From positions 61,802-125,801 of the forward strand of contig JABDHJ010000004.1 of the NCBI GenBank assembly GCA_013285645.1: a stretch of 64,000 nucleotides of DNA, read 5' to 3'. This DNA is from Verrucomicrobiota bacterium (GTDB lineage Bacteria > Verrucomicrobiota > Verrucomicrobiia > Methylacidiphilales > UBA1321). The translations under genes and the position numbers were made by a program. Shown piece by piece: positions 50,215 through 59,879 of the stretch (positions are counted from its first letter, which is position 1; each line of letters starts with the position of its first letter). A model generated the notes under the pieces. It saw nothing but the letters and a program-made list of their open reading frames with translations. It ran no database searches and was not told the DNA's origin.

Positions 50215-50573
50215 TAGACCCTGCTTCAATCACGTTGGCTGTAAAGGGGGCCTTGGACGTTTTCAAGGCCGCAAAGGTTGCTGTTGATCTCATTCCCGAT
50301 CCCGTGGAAAAAGCAACGGCACTAGCTAAACTGGCGCTCCTTGAACAAGAGCTTCGCTCAAAGGATATTCAGATTGCGAGAGGCTTTGGCTATGAGCTTT
50401 GCTTAGCTCACGCTCCCATTCCTGGCATCATGGTAGATACGGGAGACGAATGGAAATGTACTGTGGAAGGATGCTCCAGGACTAAGCTAACGGCACAGGG
50501 AGAATATAAAGAGGCGGACCGTATCATGCGGCGGAGCGGTGGATCAAAGATGGGAACACCGGACGGTTGGTAG
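50211..50573 (+). CDS. Small protein with helical N-terminus and Cys/His pair
   Basis: A 120-residue protein. Residues 1-55 form an amphipathic helix region (ALDVFKAAKVAVDLIPDPVEKATALAKLALLEQELRSKDIQIA). The second half has CLAHAPIPGI and WKCTVEGCSRTK, four Cys/His positions that could bind one zinc. The ATG overlaps the previous TGA, so translation is coupled. The family is not recognised. It would suit an adaptor between the Trypco2-like protein and the HEPN-like protein. Confidence 0.7.
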   Translation: MIDPASITLAVKGALDVFKAAKVAVDLIPDPVEKATALAKLALLEQELRSKDIQIARGFGYELCLAHAPIPGIMVDTGDEWKCTVEGCSRTKLTAQGEYKEADRIMRRSGGSKMGTPDGW

Positions 50574-50603
50574 ACTTCATTTTGGAGTTTATCCGTAAAT
50601 TCT

Positions 50604-51419
50604 ATGGCACATAGCTACGAAGAAATCCGATCAGCGGCCTTGGACATTTTATCCGGTCGAGAAAAGTCTTCATGGGGGAGGAGTCAATACAGCCATCTGA
50701 AAATCGGGATCGGCGAGTTATTGCGAAAACGCAAAAATCTACCGGAGCAACCACACTCGCATTACGCCGCCGACCATGCTCTAGATTACGAGGATTCAGA
50801 AACATATCGCGAAATGTTTTGGGATTTATTTCGTCAAGGCGTCATCACTCTAGGGATGGATGATGCCAACGATTCGTATCCATGGTTTCGATTGACCTCT
50901 TGGGGAAGACGCATTGCGGATGGAGAAAACGGATATTTCGTTCACGACGTATCAGCTTATGAAAGCCGAATCAGAACCGAAATTCCGACAATAAATCCAG
51001 TCACGATTATTTATCTAAAGGAAGCACTTCAAGCATTCCGATCAGATTGTATTTTGTCAGCAACGGTAATGTTGGGCGTCGCCGCCGAGCACACATTTTT
51101 ATTGCTTGTTGAAGCTGTGGAAGGAAATCCAAAACATAAGGCTTCGTTTTCAGTAGTTAGTAAGGAAAGGGGAGTCCTTCGTAAGCTTAATAAATTTCTC
51201 GAAATCCTGGATAAACAAAAAGCCAGTCTCCCCGCTGCAATCAAGGGAGACGTTGAGATTCACTTTGCAAGCATCCTCAACATTATCCGCAATTACAGAA
51301 ATGAGTCAGGCCATCCATCGGGGAAAATCATTGATCGCGAGGAGGCTTATGTACTTCTGCTACTGTTTCCGCATTATTGCAAAAAGATGTATCAGCTAAT
51401 CGCACATTACAGCCTTTAG
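50604..51419 (+). CDS. HEPN-domain-like protein with N-terminal winged-helix-like region
   Basis: A 271-residue protein. The N-terminal part (YREMFWDLFRQGVITLGMDDANDSYPWFRLTSWGRRIADG) looks like a winged-helix segment. The C-terminal helical part has ILSATVMLGVAAEHTFLLLVEAV and ends with IIRNYRNESGHPSGKIIDREEAYVLLLLF. R232-x4-H237 (RNESGH) matches the RX4-6H active-site motif of HEPN ribonucleases. HEPN proteins act as RNA-cutting effectors in toxin-antitoxin and phage-defence systems. It is the last gene of the cassette, 30 bases after the previous stop. AT-rich composition compared with its neighbours suggests transfer. Confidence 0.72.
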   Translation: MAHSYEEIRSAALDILSGREKSSWGRSQYSHLKIGIGELLRKRKNLPEQPHSHYAADHALDYEDSETYREMFWDLFRQGVITLGMDDANDSYPWFRLTSWGRRIADGENGYFVHDVSAYESRIRTEIPTINPVTIIYLKEALQAFRSDCILSATVMLGVAAEHTFLLLVEAVEGNPKHKASFSVVSKERGVLRKLNKFLEILDKQKASLPAAIKGDVEIHFASILNIIRNYRNESGHPSGKIIDREEAYVLLLLFPHYCKKMYQLIAHYSL

Positions 51420-51483
51420 CTGATTTGTCTTAAAAAGGGATGCCGGGTTACCGCTTGTATTCCAATCCATTGATCTCACTTGT

Positions 51484-53106
51484 CTACCAAGAGTCGGTTC
51501 TAAAACCGCTGGCGGGCAGGCCATCGATGTTGAATAGGTTGGCCCAGGCGTATGGCCAATAACGCGCCGCGACGGGGTTGGGAACATCGGGGCTTGATAG
51601 GGTGACGGTCTCGCCATCGATAACGGAGTTTGACCAATGCCACTTTTTGTCCTCACCGGCGATGGCAAATCCCTGGAGATTTTGGTTCGGGGGAACGGTG
51701 AGACCCTTGCCGATGTGGGTATAGGAAATGCGGATTTGCGAGCCTTCTATTTTGAACGATTGAAAAATGGGGCCGTAGTACTCGATGGGTTCCCCGTAAA
51801 CTGCGCCGAGTGCCACTTTGCTTTCGCGAGTCGCGTAACCTGATTTATTAATCGGGTGAATGCCGGTCGCCAGGTCCGAAGTGATGGCCAGGAAGGTATT
51901 CGGGAACGTCATGATGCTGTAGCCCTCCACATGGGTAGAGGCAAAAGAGGTGGGCGGATCTTTCGGCAGCGGTGCAAAAGGCACCGCGCCTACGTTGACG
52001 AGATCCGCGGGGTTTAACGCGCAGCCTCCACCGCTCGGCTTTTGCACATAAATCCAGGGGAAGTCACCTTGTCCCCAATCGTCGCGCCAGGACCGAATGA
52101 GCGCCGACATGAGTACCGGTTGCTTAACGGATCGAAGGCCGGTGCCGCTCTCTCCCTGGTCCCAAAGAACGCCGCGAATGCCGTAGGGAATCATGGGACG
52201 AATGAGCCTTTCATAAACGTCGCCTGTCTTGGTTTCCATGGCAGGAATTGGGGGCTGCGGCTGGGGATATTTGGCCAACAGGGCCTTGTCGATCGACTTG
52301 GTTGACGAAAGATCAGGAGCGGGCGCGGTTGGATTCGGTGAACTGGAGGAAGTGGCCGCAATCGCGGCGGTGATGTCCACCTTCCATTTGGCGAGAGCAT
52401 CTTCGTAGTTCTTTTGCTGGACCGCGATGGGAGGCTGTTCCGCATCCCATTTTGCAAGCAACGCTTGAATGGTGGGATCTGAGTTAAATGCCTGCTGACT
52501 GATAAAAAAGAGCGAAGGCGTTCCTCCCTGCGCTCCCTCCATGACGCCGACGGGCACGTTAAGTTCCTTCTGCAGCAACATTCCAAAATAAAAGAGTTCA
52601 GCGGAATATTTGTTCACATTGTCAGGAGTGACTCCCTGCCATCCGCCGGGCTGCATGACGCGAAATAGGCGCAATTGGGGAAGGCTCGTGTTCATGGCCT
52701 CTTTGAGAGGAAGATCATGCTCGGCATACATGCTCACCAAAGTGCCCATGTTCGATTGCCCGGATCCGACCCAGACCTCGCCCACCAATACATCGTCCAG
52801 CGTAATGCTTTTGCTACTTGAGATGGTGAGGGGAGCCGGGGCGCCTGGCTTAAGTGGATCCAGCTTCACCATCCATTTGCCCTGGGCGTCGGCGGTGGCG
52901 GTCTTTTGCTGATCGCGAAATTTGATGGTCACGATCTCACCGGGATCGGCAGTGCCCCATATCGGCACCTTGATTCCTTGTTGGAGAACCATGTGACTGC
53001 TCATGACGGCAGGCAATCGGATTGCCGCTGGCGCGGTTGATATCAGCGAAATGAATCCGACGCAAATCGCGATCCGCACGGAGATTTTTGGAATGAGAGT
53101 AAACAT
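51484..53106 (-). CDS. Exported sialate O-acetylesterase family protein
   Basis: A 540-residue protein from MFTLIPKISVRIAICVGFISL; the frame extends to 53157. It has a signal peptide. IRLPAVMSSHMVLQQGIKVPIWGTADPGE is the typical N-terminal start of the family. The SGNH-type core has VWVGSGQSNMG (Ser block), RGVLWDQGESG (the QGE block), and DLATGIHPINKSGYATR (Asp-x-x-His block). The C-terminal beta region is short. Members remove acetyl groups from sialic acids or plant xylans; the substrate here is unknown. It stands between the HEPN cassette and the Verru_Chthon cassette. Confidence 0.92.
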   Translation of the reverse strand: MFTLIPKISVRIAICVGFISLISTAPAAIRLPAVMSSHMVLQQGIKVPIWGTADPGEIVTIKFRDQQKTATADAQGKWMVKLDPLKPGAPAPLTISSSKSITLDDVLVGEVWVGSGQSNMGTLVSMYAEHDLPLKEAMNTSLPQLRLFRVMQPGGWQGVTPDNVNKYSAELFYFGMLLQKELNVPVGVMEGAQGGTPSLFFISQQAFNSDPTIQALLAKWDAEQPPIAVQQKNYEDALAKWKVDITAAIAATSSSSPNPTAPAPDLSSTKSIDKALLAKYPQPQPPIPAMETKTGDVYERLIRPMIPYGIRGVLWDQGESGTGLRSVKQPVLMSALIRSWRDDWGQGDFPWIYVQKPSGGGCALNPADLVNVGAVPFAPLPKDPPTSFASTHVEGYSIMTFPNTFLAITSDLATGIHPINKSGYATRESKVALGAVYGEPIEYYGPIFQSFKIEGSQIRISYTHIGKGLTVPPNQNLQGFAIAGEDKKWHWSNSVIDGETVTLSSPDVPNPVAARYWPYAWANLFNIDGLPASGFRTDSW

Positions 53107-53197
53107 AGTTGCTGGTTTCGATTGCTCCCCGATCATCCTTTGCTTCGCAAAAAACAAGCTGCGTTAGGCGCAAGCAGGATGGACGGCAGCCTGGTCT

Positions 53198-53740
53198 TCA
53201 ATTCTGGTCCAAGTAGGTAACCACCTCGAACGAACCCGCATAATGGCTGGGCCATGTGGTAGCCGTTGCGTCCGCCTGACCGGGCCAGGTTACCAGTATA
53301 TAAACCGGACTGGCCGTCCGCTGACCCGTTCCCGAGGGCCGGAGCGGTCCCGAGATACTGACGCGGAAAGTACCTGCGCCGGTTGAGAGATTGGCGGTGG
53401 AGAGATTCGCGTTTAGGGCCGTCAGGGGTGTGCCATCGGTGGCCACGTAAACCGTTTGCGTACCGGTCCCGGTGGCAGGCAACACGAAACGGAAACGCGG
53501 CGAGTTGAGGGTTAGGGTAGGGGAGTAGCTCTGAGTGGAAAGCGGGGTGGCGCGCAGATCAGCCATGACCGCATCGGCAATGTTGGCGGCGAGGGATCGC
53601 TGGATGGTCGTCTTATCGCCATTGACGCCTACAGCCAGGAGCGCCATCAGGGTCACAACACAAAAGGTCGTTACTCCCAAGGCGACAACGACCTCAATCA
53701 ACGAGAAACCGGCTCGCTTGTTTATTTCGAAATTTCTCAC
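53198..53740 (-). CDS. Verru_Chthon cassette protein B (pseudopilin-like)
   Basis: A 180-residue protein with a prepilin cleavage/methylation signal (KRAGFSLIEVVVALGVTTFCVVTLMALL). The following globular part ends YILVTWPG...HYAGSFEVVTYL. Cassette proteins A-D were defined from Chthoniobacter and Verrucomicrobium genomes; type B has this size and end. Its start overlaps the end of cassette protein D by four bases. Likely a minor pseudopilin of a secretion or assembly machine; the other machine parts are not adjacent. Confidence 0.88.
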   Translation of the reverse strand: MRNFEINKRAGFSLIEVVVALGVTTFCVVTLMALLAVGVNGDKTTIQRSLAANIADAVMADLRATPLSTQSYSPTLTLNSPRFRFVLPATGTGTQTVYVATDGTPLTALNANLSTANLSTGAGTFRVSISGPLRPSGTGQRTASPVYILVTWPGQADATATTWPSHYAGSFEVVTYLDQN

Positions 53741-54453
53741 GATCGGTAGATGGTTACAGCCCCCGTCAGCCCATCGACCTGAATGGCGCTTTGATCCTTG
53801 GCGGCAGTAGGAGCAGTACTTCCGTTGCTCTGCTGAAGGTCGATCTCCAAATATTGCAACCCTTCCACCGGAGGATTGACCGGGATGTGCAATTCTCCAC
53901 GGGAATCAAATGCAATAATCTTGGAGAAAGTAAAATTTCCCGATGTGATCGTCGTGATGGTCGAGGCAGCGGGAGGAAACTGGGTGCTACCGCTATTACT
54001 GCCCACGATATAAGAGGCCGTCTGCCGAGTGGAAAGGTTGCCGGTGGTGGATGCGAGCGATGAAGGCAGGTCTAGGCTGTTAAAAATCTGCATGCGGCTA
54101 ACGGCCGCCAGGTTGGAGGGCGTCAGATTCATCGTGGCATCGAGAGAGGAAAAAACTTGGACGGCGACACGTCCTGTTCCAGGGCTTTGCGCCTGATCTG
54201 ACGGCGTCGTAAAGTTGGTCTCCTCGAAGCAGACAAAGACATACGTGTTATTGGCCATCGCATAAGCTCGACCCTGCTCCAGCGACGAGACGATCGAGGC
54301 AGTTGCGACGTTGAGATCGGTGGCTTTTTTTAAGGTGGCAAACATGGGAACAGCCAGCGCCGACAGGATCGCTACGATGGCGATCACCGCCAGCAATTCG
54401 ACGAGCGTAAAGCCGCCCATGCGAATCGAGTTCTGGAAGGATGGGCGCTTCAT
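53737..54453 (-). CDS. Verru_Chthon cassette protein D (pseudopilin-like)
   Basis: A 238-residue protein with a prepilin signal (MGGFTLVELLAVIAIVAILSALAVPMF), followed by VSSLEQGRAYAMANNTYVFVCFEE, the usual helix and strand after the anchor of cassette protein D. The end IQVDGLTGAVTIYRS is also family-like. It is processed by a prepilin peptidase before assembly in the inner membrane. Overlap with B and close spacing to the upstream gene indicate one operon. Confidence 0.88.
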   Translation of the reverse strand: MKRPSFQNSIRMGGFTLVELLAVIAIVAILSALAVPMFATLKKATDLNVATASIVSSLEQGRAYAMANNTYVFVCFEETNFTTPSDQAQSPGTGRVAVQVFSSLDATMNLTPSNLAAVSRMQIFNSLDLPSSLASTTGNLSTRQTASYIVGSNSGSTQFPPAASTITTITSGNFTFSKIIAFDSRGELHIPVNPPVEGLQYLEIDLQQSNGSTAPTAAKDQSAIQVDGLTGAVTIYRS

Positions 54454-54484
54454 AAACGGATAGAGAAGAAGTTCGTCATGACGA

Positions 54485-55255
54485 TCAAGGCCAATGGCCG
54501 AACTTTCTCTGGATAGCTGTCAGATAAAACCCCTGCGGATTAACCTGAACATTGGGTGCGGGGGTGTAAGTAAAAGTGAAAATGGACGTACCGTCTGTGA
54601 GCCAGACGGGCAAATGCGTCTTGGTGTCGAGGCAGAACGAGAGCCCGGTCGGGTAGGTGGTTGCTTCCGGGCTCTTATCCTTATCTACTGGAGGTTTCTT
54701 TTCGCCCGGTGTGAAAACCAGGACGGTGCTTCCATTCAATGAAGCCGTACCCGCAAAGGCTGATGGGGAATACCATGATGTGCACGGAAAATTCCCACCC
54801 GTTCCCTCGTCGGGGTCTTGGCGGCTGACCCAAAAGTCCAACGCTGAACTGGTTATCGCAACAACTTGTGGATAGGCCAGGCAAGTTAACCGAAAACAGA
54901 GACCATTAACGATGAAAGCTTCACTTGATCGTCCTCCTTCCCATTGAAAAACGGCGTGAACGTTTTGCTGGTCGCTCTCGATGACGGCACTGAGTAGGCA
55001 GGGATCCGAGAGTAAGCTCAAATTTTTCGTATCGGGTGGCAGGGATGGATTTACACCTTTCGTCCATGCCGCGACCTCGATGCGGGTATTGGGTGGAATA
55101 TTCATCTTGGCGGGAAGGTTTTGAGGCGCCTTGGCACTGGAATCAAAATCGGACGGAGAAGCGGGAGGTGGAACGCTCGTAGTCTGGGCCTTTGCAATCG
55201 GGGAAAGCAGCGGAAGGATCACCGAAAGGCTGAGGAGAATGGGGATGATGCGCAT
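54485..55255 (-). CDS. Exported protein of unknown function within the Verru_Chthon cassette
   Basis: A 256-residue protein from MRIIPILLSLSVILPLLSP; the frame extends to 55354. It has a signal peptide ending near AKAQ. The mature region includes NTRIEVAAWTKGVNPSLPP, CLLSAVIESDQQNVHAVFQWEGG and FIVNGLCFRLTCLAYPQVVAI, a beta-rich pattern with several Cys. It starts four bases after the end of cassette protein A and is followed by D after 31 bases, so it is part of the operon though not one of the four named cassette proteins. No known function. Confidence 0.72.
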   Translation of the reverse strand: MRIIPILLSLSVILPLLSPIAKAQTTSVPPPASPSDFDSSAKAPQNLPAKMNIPPNTRIEVAAWTKGVNPSLPPDTKNLSLLSDPCLLSAVIESDQQNVHAVFQWEGGRSSEAFIVNGLCFRLTCLAYPQVVAITSSALDFWVSRQDPDEGTGGNFPCTSWYSPSAFAGTASLNGSTVLVFTPGEKKPPVDKDKSPEATTYPTGLSFCLDTKTHLPVWLTDGTSIFTFTYTPAPNVQVNPQGFYLTAIQRKFGHWP

Positions 55256-55259
55256 AGGA

Positions 55260-58200
55260 TTATTCACTAACCGGTTCAAGTTGTACGCTAATGACCTGGC
55301 CGGTATAGCGGTCAATGGCCACATGGGCCCAGTAGCGCTGTTCAGCGGTGACAATGAAGTTATTGAATCCGGTCGCTGTCGGTGGGAGATGGCCCGTCTG
55401 GGCGATGACGTCGATCATCAGGTTCCAAGTGCGGACTTGCCCGGCGTTGGCCAGGGCCCGCGCTATCACCTCGCGCCGTTCCTTGATGTTGGTGTCGATG
55501 CCGGGTTCTGTGGTGGCAGTCGTCAAGACGGTCGGGTCGGCTGGAGTGAGGCGCGTCGCGATTTCCGATTTGTTAATCAGTGGCAGGGTCCCGGTGAGGG
55601 TGGTGATGGTGTTGCCGATCGAAGTGGCGTCGGTTGAATTGACGTCAAAAGCCGGGTAAAGCTGCGCGCGAGCTGCGCCGTTGAGCATCGCGGCAAGAAC
55701 CTCTGGGTGAGGGGTGTTGAGATTCAGGACCCCGGCGACCACGGGCGCGGTCGTGCTTCCCGCATAGCCGTCGGTGACGCAGAAGAAGTCGAGCAGCCCC
55801 GCATCCGGGCTGGTGGCGCTGCTGAAGTTGAGTGAGCGCCAGGGCATGTCGCGGAAGACGTAACCGAGTTCTCCCACCGAATAGAAGCTCCGGTTCAGAA
55901 GGACGGGGCGGTATTGCAGCATGTCTTCTCGCATCGGCAGCGTATTGGCCGCGCTGCTACTCCACCAGCCGTCGGCCGGACGTTGCACACCATCCGAGTC
56001 CTGATAAATCGGCGTTGTTGCGGTTCCAGACGTGGCTGTATTGTCGGCCCAGCGGAATGTATCGACGGCGGCTGGGTTAACGCCTGCCGCCCCGCTGGGC
56101 GTAATGACGATGACGTTAGGGTTTGTTACCACCACGCGCTTGATTAGTCCGGTAAAGGCATTATTTGTCGATGCCATAAACGTCGTCCAAGTCGGTGATT
56201 GTGCGTCGATCGCCGTCAACGGAGCGGCGGGCGGCGGTGCACTCGGGTTGTAATCGGAAGGCTGTATGATGTCCCAGCTAAAGCGCCCGGTTCGAGGGTC
56301 GTTGAACGTGAAAAAGTTGAGCCGCCGTTGCAACACTGTGAAATTATCATACTCCTCAACCGCAGCGCCCGACGTATACTGATTCTGCATTCTTTGGACT
56401 TCCAGAAAATTGGGTGACGCTGTGGTACCGTAGTTTGCCTCGAGGACGAAAAGGTAGTTGGCCCTATAGGATTTTATTCCGGAATAGAACAAGGCTTGTG
56501 AATAAGGAACGGGGGTCGTGGTATTGAATTGATATGTCGGTTGGAAAAGGTCGGGGGGATCTCGAGCTAAAACATTCCCCAACCAGAATCCCGCATAGGT
56601 GCAGCCGCTTTCAGTATAAACGTCCGCATTCGCTTGCGTGGGCCATAAGGGAGGACTCACGGCGCGGAGGTCATTAAAGACGGGGGTAATTCCGTTCGTG
56701 AGGAGCGAAGAAAGCAGAACAGGAGTCCCGGTGAGACTGGAGAAAGTAGACGCGCTGGTGCTATCAAGTTCGATTGAAGAACCATTCACTCCCCCGGCTC
56801 CAGTTGAGGATCCAGCTGGCCCGCAGGTAATCTCAGGCTGGCAAGACAAGTTGAGGTTCGCTCCCAAGGAGGAACCGGCGCCCTGGGCCACCGTTTGTGC
56901 TCCCATTTGCCCGGCTGTACCATTGTTTGTACCGTCTGCTCGAATCCGGATTTGCAGGGCGGTCGCATTGTTGGTGTTCACCGTCTGGTAGGGGCTCCAG
57001 AATACCGGCTCTTCCCATGCGCTGAACCATTGGTTGTTATACGTTCCATTCGCATTTACATCTGGCGGCATGGAGGACGGTCGATAGGGTGAAAAGACCA
57101 TTTTGTAAATGTAAGGCAGATTCTTGTTTCCATAGAGGGCGCCATTCCAGTCGCCCGTGGTGTTGGAGCCGAATTCAATTCGAGTAGGTAAAACGGCAGA
57201 AGAGGCCTGATCGATCATGGACAATCCAATCTGCATGATTTGTTGATCGTTTTGGTAATAGCGCGAATCGATGGCGCCAAAGTTAGGGAAGGAGCTAAAC
57301 TGCGGACTCGGTACAACATTAACCGCCCCGGCCAGAATGCCCGCCTTGAGCAACTCAAAGAAATTCGGCTGGCGACCGGTGACTTGAGCCAGAGTAGAGA
57401 CCGAGCTCAGTACCGGACCGCTGATGGTGGGGCCGACGTATTTCCATGCGTAATTAGGACCGTCCCAGACCAGCCCAAAGCTTTGCACGACCTGCGTTGC
57501 GGTTGCACCATTGGTGAGTCCGGCTGTTCCCAGCCACGAAAGACGCGACAGCGGAAAGCGCCCGAAGGCGACGGCCTGATTTTTTTGCACCGTAAGATTC
57601 GAAACATCGGTATAGGAAGAGCCCGCCCGCGCTAACGGAGAAAAAATATTCGTCGTGGTGGCCGTGGGCGGATTATTCGTGGAATTGCTAAGATAGGGAT
57701 AGGAGAGGAAACCGCTGACCGCGATATTAGTCTGCGGATACCAACTCGGCGCATTTAACTCGCGTGAGAAGTGGGTGAGGTAGGGCAGGGCAGCCTGCAT
57801 CCTCGCGACCGCCGTTGAATCGCCGTTGGCGACGTTCTGGGTCAGGAAGGCGATCAGTTGCTGGCGGCTGGTGAAGATACGCTCGCCCGAGGCCGGCGTC
57901 AGGAAGGCATTCGTGGCTGCGGTGTAGACGTAATTGGTATAGGCGGAAGCGGGGCTATTCGTCGCGTTGATCGGATTGCGCCATGTGACCAGGGTATCAA
58001 TATCCGCAGTGGTCAACCCAATTTGAGTGAGATCGGCGCAGGCCTCGGAAATCTTGTGTCGCACCATCGAGGAATTAACCCACGAGGGATAACCCGCCGC
58101 GTTGGCGTCAAGCAGACCTCCCTCGTCATAGACGACGTAAGCGTAACGGCCCACCACGCTATTCGTATTGTTGGACGTGTTCGGAACTAGACTTGCATTC

Positions 58201-58829
58201 CATGTTGTGGCGGGGCCTCCCGTCCGCGTCATATAGATCCAGTCAGGCGGGATAAAAGTATTGGTCGGAGTGAGGTCGGTGGCTGTGGGACTCAGCGGCA
58301 TCAAGAGGGGCTTGTTCCAGCGAGCCATGGAAATCGCGCGGCCCGTCACTCCCGTATTCGTGGTGGAGAGATTGGCCGCCCAGTTGGGAGCCGGCCACGT
58401 CGTGGTGTTGTAATAGGTGCCCGCGTAAAAAGGAACATTGTACGCACTGCGTTTGATGACGTTGGCGGGCGCTCCCGCATCCATGCGATAAGGCACCATG
58501 GCTTGATTGGTTGCGGGCAGAAAAAAGCAGTTCGGATCCCTCATATCGCTGCCCGTGGGTGGATAAGTAGAAACCGAGCCCGCCGTGATCTCCTGCTTGA
58601 GTTCGCCGATCACCGAATCCGCCGCGCCTCTCGCGAATAGGGAGGCTTCCGTCTGGCTTGCGCTTGCGTCGGACACCTGTGTTTCCAACATGGAATGTGT
58701 CAGGACAGCCAGCACCAAGCCGGTGAGAATAACAATACAGGCGAGGGCGATCACCAGGGCTGCACCCGAATCGGTGCGGCGGAATCGACGCCCAAAAGCT
58801 GAGGCGACGGGGTACATCAGGCAATTCAT
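55260..58829 (-). CDS. Verru_Chthon cassette protein A
   Basis: A 1189-residue protein starting MNCLMYPVASAFGRRFRRTDSG; the frame reaches 58931, but the ATG at 58829 overlaps the stop of cassette protein C by four bases, a coupling seen through the operon. An N-terminal hydrophobic segment (AALVIALACIVILTGLVLAVL) without a FTLIE site is followed by LETQVSDASASQTEASLFARGAADSVIGELK, typical of the family and of GspK-like proteins. The rest is a long globular Asn/Thr-rich region, ending VTAEQRYWAHVAIDRYTGQVIS. A surface or tip role is inferred. Confidence 0.88.
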   Translation of the reverse strand: MNCLMYPVASAFGRRFRRTDSGAALVIALACIVILTGLVLAVLTHSMLETQVSDASASQTEASLFARGAADSVIGELKQEITAGSVSTYPPTGSDMRDPNCFFLPATNQAMVPYRMDAGAPANVIKRSAYNVPFYAGTYYNTTTWPAPNWAANLSTTNTGVTGRAISMARWNKPLLMPLSPTATDLTPTNTFIPPDWIYMTRTGGPATTWNASLVPNTSNNTNSVVGRYAYVVYDEGGLLDANAAGYPSWVNSSMVRHKISEACADLTQIGLTTADIDTLVTWRNPINATNSPASAYTNYVYTAATNAFLTPASGERIFTSRQQLIAFLTQNVANGDSTAVARMQAALPYLTHFSRELNAPSWYPQTNIAVSGFLSYPYLSNSTNNPPTATTTNIFSPLARAGSSYTDVSNLTVQKNQAVAFGRFPLSRLSWLGTAGLTNGATATQVVQSFGLVWDGPNYAWKYVGPTISGPVLSSVSTLAQVTGRQPNFFELLKAGILAGAVNVVPSPQFSSFPNFGAIDSRYYQNDQQIMQIGLSMIDQASSAVLPTRIEFGSNTTGDWNGALYGNKNLPYIYKMVFSPYRPSSMPPDVNANGTYNNQWFSAWEEPVFWSPYQTVNTNNATALQIRIRADGTNNGTAGQMGAQTVAQGAGSSLGANLNLSCQPEITCGPAGSSTGAGGVNGSSIELDSTSASTFSSLTGTPVLLSSLLTNGITPVFNDLRAVSPPLWPTQANADVYTESGCTYAGFWLGNVLARDPPDLFQPTYQFNTTTPVPYSQALFYSGIKSYRANYLFVLEANYGTTASPNFLEVQRMQNQYTSGAAVEEYDNFTVLQRRLNFFTFNDPRTGRFSWDIIQPSDYNPSAPPPAAPLTAIDAQSPTWTTFMASTNNAFTGLIKRVVVTNPNVIVITPSGAAGVNPAAVDTFRWADNTATSGTATTPIYQDSDGVQRPADGWWSSSAANTLPMREDMLQYRPVLLNRSFYSVGELGYVFRDMPWRSLNFSSATSPDAGLLDFFCVTDGYAGSTTAPVVAGVLNLNTPHPEVLAAMLNGAARAQLYPAFDVNSTDATSIGNTITTLTGTLPLINKSEIATRLTPADPTVLTTATTEPGIDTNIKERREVIARALANAGQVRTWNLMIDVIAQTGHLPPTATGFNNFIVTAEQRYWAHVAIDRYTGQVISVQLEPVSE

Positions 58830-59740
58830 TGCAGATAAATGATGCGTTGATAGATGCGTACCTGCCGGGCAGCCGCCGCGGAGACGCCAGCGGTTTGGGC
58901 GAAAGTGGATGCGTTCAGGGCGGTTTGCCAACTGGAAACAATCGGATCAATGGTGGCGGCCGTGGGGGAGGAAGTGGTGCTCAGGGAAATCGTCTGCGTA
59001 CCGATGTAATCAGGCAGCGCGGCGATCAACGTTGTATAGTTGCCGGCAGTCATCATCTTCTGGCTGGTGGGATCGAGTACCGCGATGGCTACCATGATGC
59101 CATAACAACTTTGAAAGGCCTGGCTCCCAGGTGTGGGAGCGGTCGTGGTGATCTGGAAGGACGTGTCGCTTACCTTCTCGAGAAAGGCGAGCTCCATCCG
59201 GAAGACGGCATTGCTCAGGACGTGCGTCGGGTTAGTTGTCGAAAATGTCCCGCTGGTCGAGGGAGTGAATGCGATCTCTGTCCACTGGCAGCCCTGGCTC
59301 AGCCGTTCGAGTTGGTAGGGATAGGCGGGGTTGAATTGGTAGCTGATCAGTGAAACATTGCTTTCCAAGGGAGTGCTTGTGCTGGTCGGGAAGTAGCCGG
59401 GTGTCTCACTGTAAAAAGTGCACTGATCGTTGCCGTTCAGCTTGGTGAATTGAAAATAGACATCGCTGCGCCTGAGCATCCGGGTGAGGTCCATCTGCAT
59501 CCGGTCGAAGACCATGCGCGCCTGATCGTCGGCATTCAGATGCTTGTTGGTGCTGGCCATCGTCAATGAGGCGCTATTCATCACCGTTGAGATCATCAAG
59601 ACCAGAAGCGATAGCACCGTCATCGCCGCCAGCATCTCAATGAGGGTGAAAGCGTCGCGACTCCAGTTCCTTGCATCCTTCCGAATCAAGGCTGTATGCC
59701 AACAATCGGGCTGATTAAAGATTTGATGGGAAGGCTTCAA
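58826..59740 (-). CDS. Verru_Chthon cassette protein C (pseudopilin-like)
   Basis: A 304-residue protein with a prepilin signal (SRDAFTLIEMLAAMTVLSLLVLMISTVM), then ASTNKHLNADDQARMVFDRMQMDLTRMLRRSDVYF, typical of cassette protein C. It ends VRIYQRIIYLQ, with the TGA overlapping the ATG of protein A. It is the first gene of the cassette. Its long N-terminal leader (38 residues before the cleavage site) may mean a later start; no alternative ATG is visible in this stretch. Confidence 0.88.
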   Translation of the reverse strand: MKPSHQIFNQPDCWHTALIRKDARNWSRDAFTLIEMLAAMTVLSLLVLMISTVMNSASLTMASTNKHLNADDQARMVFDRMQMDLTRMLRRSDVYFQFTKLNGNDQCTFYSETPGYFPTSTSTPLESNVSLISYQFNPAYPYQLERLSQGCQWTEIAFTPSTSGTFSTTNPTHVLSNAVFRMELAFLEKVSDTSFQITTTAPTPGSQAFQSCYGIMVAIAVLDPTSQKMMTAGNYTTLIAALPDYIGTQTISLSTTSSPTAATIDPIVSSWQTALNASTFAQTAGVSAAAARQVRIYQRIIYLQ

Positions 59741-59879
59741 GTGGGGTTTTAGTTAAGCCTGTCTAGTAATTCGGAGCAGGAAGAATGTGCCAGCATAAAA
59801 AAGAAACAGGGCGGACTTGTGAGGCATAAACCTGCATAGTTGTAATCATAATGTGCTTGTGGGGGGAAACAATTCATAA

